From Spirochaeta sp. (GTDB lineage Bacteria; Spirochaetota; Spirochaetia; Spirochaetales_E; Spirochaetaceae_B), in the NCBI GenBank assembly GCA_030590585.1, contig JAUUYD010000079.1, forward strand, positions 1 through 8,383: a stretch of 8,383 bases of DNA, written 5' to 3'. Position 1 is the first letter of the stretch, and each line of letters begins with the position of its first letter. This document shows positions 6,578 to 8,383 of the stretch, piece by piece. Both the position numbers and the translations under genes were made by a program. The notes beneath the pieces are model-generated. The model searched no databases, was not told the origin of the DNA, and worked only from the letters and a program-made list of their open reading frames with translations.

Positions 6578-6801
6578 CAGACAGCCTCCACAAGCTGGTT
6601 AATCTCTATTGCGGCATCAGGGCACATTAGTGCACAGGCGCCGCAGGCGATACACAGGGATTCATCGGTACAGACGGTATAGTAAGCACCCTGGTCGTTC
6701 AGATCTGTTGTCTTTACCAGGATATCTTTTGGACAGTTGGCAATACAAAGACCACAGCCTTTGCATCTTTCTTTATCTATAATTGGTATGCCCCGTTTCA
6801 T
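6577..6801 (-). CDS. 2-oxoacid:ferredoxin oxidoreductase, delta (2x[4Fe-4S] ferredoxin) subunit
   Basis: This 74-residue ferredoxin-type subunit holds two [4Fe-4S] clusters and passes electrons from beta to soluble ferredoxin. The two motifs are CKGCGLCIANCP (C13, C16, C19, C23) and CIACGACALMCP (C50, C53, C56, C60). An additional C44 lies between them. The open frame extends upstream to 6861, but ATG 6801 is chosen because AAAGGAGG lies five bases before it and because the family normally begins with a few residues before a conserved strand (here MKRGIPIIDKERC). It is the first gene of the four-gene operon, linked to alpha by TGATG. It corresponds to KorD/VorD by position and size. Confidence 0.93.
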   Translation of the reverse strand: MKRGIPIIDKERCKGCGLCIANCPKDILVKTTDLNDQGAYYTVCTDESLCIACGACALMCPDAAIEINQLVEAV

Positions 6802-6806
6802 CGAGG

Positions 6807-6814
6807 CCTCCTTT
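6807..6814 (-). promoter_or_regulatory. Ribosome binding site of the ferredoxin subunit gene
   Basis: The coding strand reads AAAGGAGG, a near-perfect Shine-Dalgarno sequence, five bases before the ATG at 6801. It decides between this start and the in-frame ATG at 6861, and argues that the operon is well translated. Confidence 0.75.
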
Positions 6815-6898
6815 TTCGAACCTGTTTTTGACAAATTAAGGCTTGTGTCAGGAAAACGCAAGGTTTATTTTCGTATAAAGATCAAAAAAACATGGAGA

Positions 6899-6926
6899 TA
6901 TCTAAAGTTTTTCCTATATGTCTCAA
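6899..6926 (-). promoter_or_regulatory. Candidate promoter of the 2-oxoacid:ferredoxin oxidoreductase operon
   Basis: On the - strand, TTGAGA (6926-6921; five of six consensus bases) is followed after 16 bases by TAGATA (6904-6899), a weaker -10. Transcription would start near 6892, giving a leader of about 90 bases before the ferredoxin ATG. The TTGAGA element abuts the hairpin at 6926-6948, so a bound protein there could control it. The call rests on base patterns only. Confidence 0.3.
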
Positions 6927-6948
6927 TATAGTGCATCCGCACTAGTAT
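6926..6948. repeat. Inverted repeat next to the candidate operon promoter
   Basis: The arms TAGTGC (6929-6934) and GCACTA (6939-6944) pair perfectly around a four-base loop. The pairing can extend by ATA/TAT on the outside with one bulged G (6945). A second, weaker hairpin (GTAT at 6945-6948 with ATAC at 6953-6956) would compete for the same bases. There is no T run after it on either strand, so it does not look like an intrinsic terminator. Its place directly upstream of the candidate -35 would suit an operator. Confidence 0.4.
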
Positions 6949-7106
6949 CTAAATACCATGTGTTTGTGGTTGATTTGTAGCATTTATTTCCCATAAAAGT
7001 CTGTTTTATAAGAATTATGGTTGATAGCTGTGAGATATACTTCCCCGTCGCTTGATTCTACAATTCATATGTATGCTTCGGGAGATACTATTAAGAGTTT
7101 GTTGGA

Positions 7107-7781
7107 TTAATCAGCTGCGTAGTGTCTGAGGGGCTCAAGATCCATGCCAAGGGTTACTACAGCTCTGATAGAGCCGTTTCTCAAACTGGTTAATGGAAAC
7201 TCAAGAAAAGCCACCCTCCCTGTAATTTCTCTCGGTCTGTTGTAATCCTGGACTCTGAGCCATGCCCTGAGAGTTTCCTTTACGGCTTCTTCAATCGCAG
7301 CCCTCCGGGAGCCGTAATTTACAGCGGCCAACCCGGATCCGGTTGCCGCGGGAAAAGCTCCGCTGGTCCAACCCTCCAACCGTCTTTCCTGACTGGTATC
7401 AGGGGAATACTCCATCAGTACATAGATAAAACCATTTTCTTTTGTAAGAGAAACAGTTCTCATTCGGGGATCTCCCCGGGGAATTAAAGCCAACGGCTCG
7501 ATGAGAAAGGCCTCTTCAACAGCTCTTGCCGCGGAGGACGGTGTCCAACTGACAGAATATCCGTAAATCATCCCGGAAAAGGCCCAGCGGACATCCTCCA
7601 GCAGCACATTGAGAGCATTCTCTTCACGCTCCGACAGATCTCCTGTCTCTCGAAAATTCTCGCCGGGAGAAACAATCTCCATAAGATCGTTTCTTACCCA
7701 GAACTCCCCCCGAATCGGATCGGCACAGAGGTTTAAAATCGGGAGAAGCCAGATTATCATGAACGCAGCGAAATACTTCAA
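7107..7781 (-). CDS. Secreted/periplasmic protein of unknown function, spirochaete-like
   Basis: The 224-residue product begins with a signal peptide (K2, hydrophobic core FAAFMIIWLLPIL, likely cleavage after LCA at residue 20). The cysteine at 19 does not sit in a proper lipobox. The mature protein contains a conserved-looking core, FSGMIYGYSVSWTPSSAAR (68-86), then AVEEAFLIEP, a beta segment (ENGFIYVLMEYSP), the stretch AAIEEAVKETLRAWLR (161-176), and NRPREITGRVAFLEFP. The last part may be a helix followed by strands. I remember similar unnamed proteins in spirochaetes but know no function for them. The start is a TTG at 7781 behind a G-rich stretch (GGGGGCGG). The ATG at 7760 is an alternative but would lose the lysine of the signal peptide and has no ribosome site. 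It begins 13 bases after the upstream gene's stop, so the two are probably one transcript. Confidence 0.72.
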   Translation of the reverse strand: MKYFAAFMIIWLLPILNLCADPIRGEFWVRNDLMEIVSPGENFRETGDLSEREENALNVLLEDVRWAFSGMIYGYSVSWTPSSAARAVEEAFLIEPLALIPRGDPRMRTVSLTKENGFIYVLMEYSPDTSQERRLEGWTSGAFPAATGSGLAAVNYGSRRAAIEEAVKETLRAWLRVQDYNRPREITGRVAFLEFPLTSLRNGSIRAVVTLGMDLEPLRHYAAD

Positions 7782-7794
7782 AAGCCGCCCCCAT

Positions 7795-8259
7795 TCATTC
7801 CAGGCCTGAGTTCAAGGCATAGTGCATCGTCGAGAGGGCAATCTTCCATTTCTGATTGATGTGAGGTTTTCCGCAGAAACAGCCGGCAAAATTCTGGGGG
7901 ACCTCTTCCATAATCACCGACTCCAGATCCCTGCCCACAAAATCAGCCGGTTCCGAAAGTTTCATGAAAAACGGCAGAGCATCATCCGGGGTAGACCCCG
8001 GAACCGCACACATTTTGGAAGCTGCGTTCTGTTCCGCTTCAGGAATCTCAATCCAGGCCTGTTCAATTACCCCCGAAGAAGCATCTCCGCGAATAACTGC
8101 ATGGAGTATCGCCGTAAACGGCGTTCCGCCGTTATTACATGTGGAACCGTGATAGCTGTAGCTGAAATGCTCACCACCCTCAGTATCCGGACAGCGTTTC
8201 AGCTGATTTTTATTCCATTTTTTTAAGGCCCGTTCCGAAACGGGGTAAGAGAAATCCAT
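7795..8259 (-). CDS. Conserved-looking Cys-containing protein of unknown function
   Basis: The chosen start is ATG 8259 (MDFSYPVSERALKKW), giving 154 residues. The frame is open to the window edge, but bases 8318-8383 encode the end of another gene in a different frame, so a longer N-terminus is unlikely. There is no signal peptide or membrane segment. Five cysteines (23, 41, 84, 127, 129) occur in distinctive settings: KRCPDTEGGE, GSTCNNGGTPF, MCAVPG and GCFCGKPHINQKWK. The last is followed by ALSTMHYAL. Between them lie a strand-like stretch (FTAILHAVI, VIEQAWIEIP) and a helix (DLESVIMEEVP). The cysteines might bind a metal or form a redox pair, but no known motif is recognised. No good ribosome binding site precedes the ATG (a GGAGG is about 20 bases away, inside a hairpin), so start confidence is moderate. 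It probably forms an operon with the secreted protein downstream. Confidence 0.65.
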   Translation of the reverse strand: MDFSYPVSERALKKWNKNQLKRCPDTEGGEHFSYSYHGSTCNNGGTPFTAILHAVIRGDASSGVIEQAWIEIPEAEQNAASKMCAVPGSTPDDALPFFMKLSEPADFVGRDLESVIMEEVPQNFAGCFCGKPHINQKWKIALSTMHYALNSGLE

Positions 8260-8278
8260 GTTTTTACTAGAGCGAAAT

Positions 8279-8297
8279 CCGCCTCCACTGGTGGCGG
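8279..8297 (-). terminator. Weak hairpin after the edge gene, possible terminator
   Basis: On the - strand CCGCC and GGCGG pair, then after an A-A mismatch two more C-G pairs close a three-base loop. It lies 20 bases after the TAA of the edge gene and is followed only by ATTTCGCTCT, so the usual T run is poor. It could be a weak terminator or attenuator before the next gene. It also buries the GGAGG nearest to that gene's start. Confidence 0.3.
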
Positions 8298-8317
8298 TAA
8301 AGGATAAAGCTTTGTCT

Positions 8318-8383
8318 TTATTCCTGGTTCCGAAGTTCGGCGGCTTTTGCAACACCGTAAGCCCCCTTTGGGGGCGCAACCCC
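8318..8383 (-). CDS. C-terminal 21 codons of an unidentified gene (5' end outside the window)
   Basis: From the window edge, one - strand frame reads GVAPPKGAYGVAKAAELRNQ and a final E, then stops at TAA (8318-8320). This alanine-rich, soluble tail looks like a genuine protein C-terminus, more so than the overlapping frame that continues into the next gene. The piece is too short to name. It places another gene upstream on the same strand, 58 bases before the Cys-containing protein. Confidence 0.5.
   Translation of the reverse strand, partial: GVAPPKGAYGVAKAAELRNQE

Larger units (their letters stand above)
6802..7106. other. AT-rich intergenic region, 305 bases
   Basis: This is the only gene-free stretch of about 300 bases, between the unknown secreted-protein gene and the oxidoreductase operon, both on the - strand. 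It is clearly more AT-rich than the flanking genes. I see no convincing protein-coding frame, tRNA or other RNA gene. It holds the ferredoxin ribosome site, a candidate promoter (6899-6926) and a hairpin (6926-6948). No hairpin followed by a T run marks an intrinsic terminator for the upstream gene. Confidence 0.6.

Noticed and set aside
6577..6861. Longer ferredoxin subunit starting at ATG 6861
   Set aside because: The 20 extra residues are unlike the family, and AAAGGAGG lies five bases before ATG 6801.
8361..8375. Perfect GCCCCC-TTT-GGGGGC hairpin as a terminator or integron attC site
   Set aside because: It falls inside the apparent coding end of the edge gene (PPKGAY region), lacks a T run, and no GTTRRRY/RYYYAAC core pair is found around it.

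Overview
The window looks like a compact piece of chromosome from an anaerobic bacterium of moderate G+C. The best guess is a free-living spirochaete. That guess rests on the style of the two-repeat DUF4389 protein, the DUF4870 protein and the secreted protein at 7107-7781, plus a ferredoxin-linked 2-oxoacid oxidoreductase. It is an inference from remembered family resemblance, not a database result. There are no RNA genes, insertion sequences, CRISPR arrays, phage genes or attachment sites.

Left part (1-2496, + strand): the 3' end of an unidentified gene, a complete PLP-dependent aminotransferase of the LysN/2-aminoadipate type, and a lipoprotein with a C-terminal META (HslJ-like) domain.

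Middle (2493-3546, - strand): a two-gene membrane-protein operon, DUF4389 then DUF4870, and both genes are broken. The DUF4389 gene has a strong GGAGG ribosome binding site and an in-frame homologous sequence over 183 codons, but carries two TAA codons (15 and 149). The DUF4870 gene has lost one base in a short G run near codon 120, so its natural C-terminus lies in another frame. No other gene in the window shows any lesion. This is the most unusual thing here and is best read as recent, joint decay of one operon.

A Nudix hydrolase (3624-4208, +) starts divergently from that operon. It runs tail to tail, sharing stop-codon bases, into a four-gene operon on the - strand (6801 down to 4205). 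That operon encodes a complete 2-oxoacid:ferredoxin oxidoreductase in the order 2x[4Fe-4S] ferredoxin subunit, alpha, TPP-binding beta, gamma. It oxidatively decarboxylates a 2-oxoacid (2-oxoglutarate or a branched-chain 2-oxoacid) to acyl-CoA with reduced ferredoxin. The aminotransferase could supply such 2-oxoacids from amino acids, but the two loci are not one transcription unit.

Right part (6802-8383): a 305-base AT-rich intergenic region with a candidate promoter and a hairpin, then a secreted protein of unknown function and a Cys-containing protein of unknown function in a probable operon on the - strand. At the edge lie the last 21 codons of another - strand gene, which a longer overlapping open frame hides.
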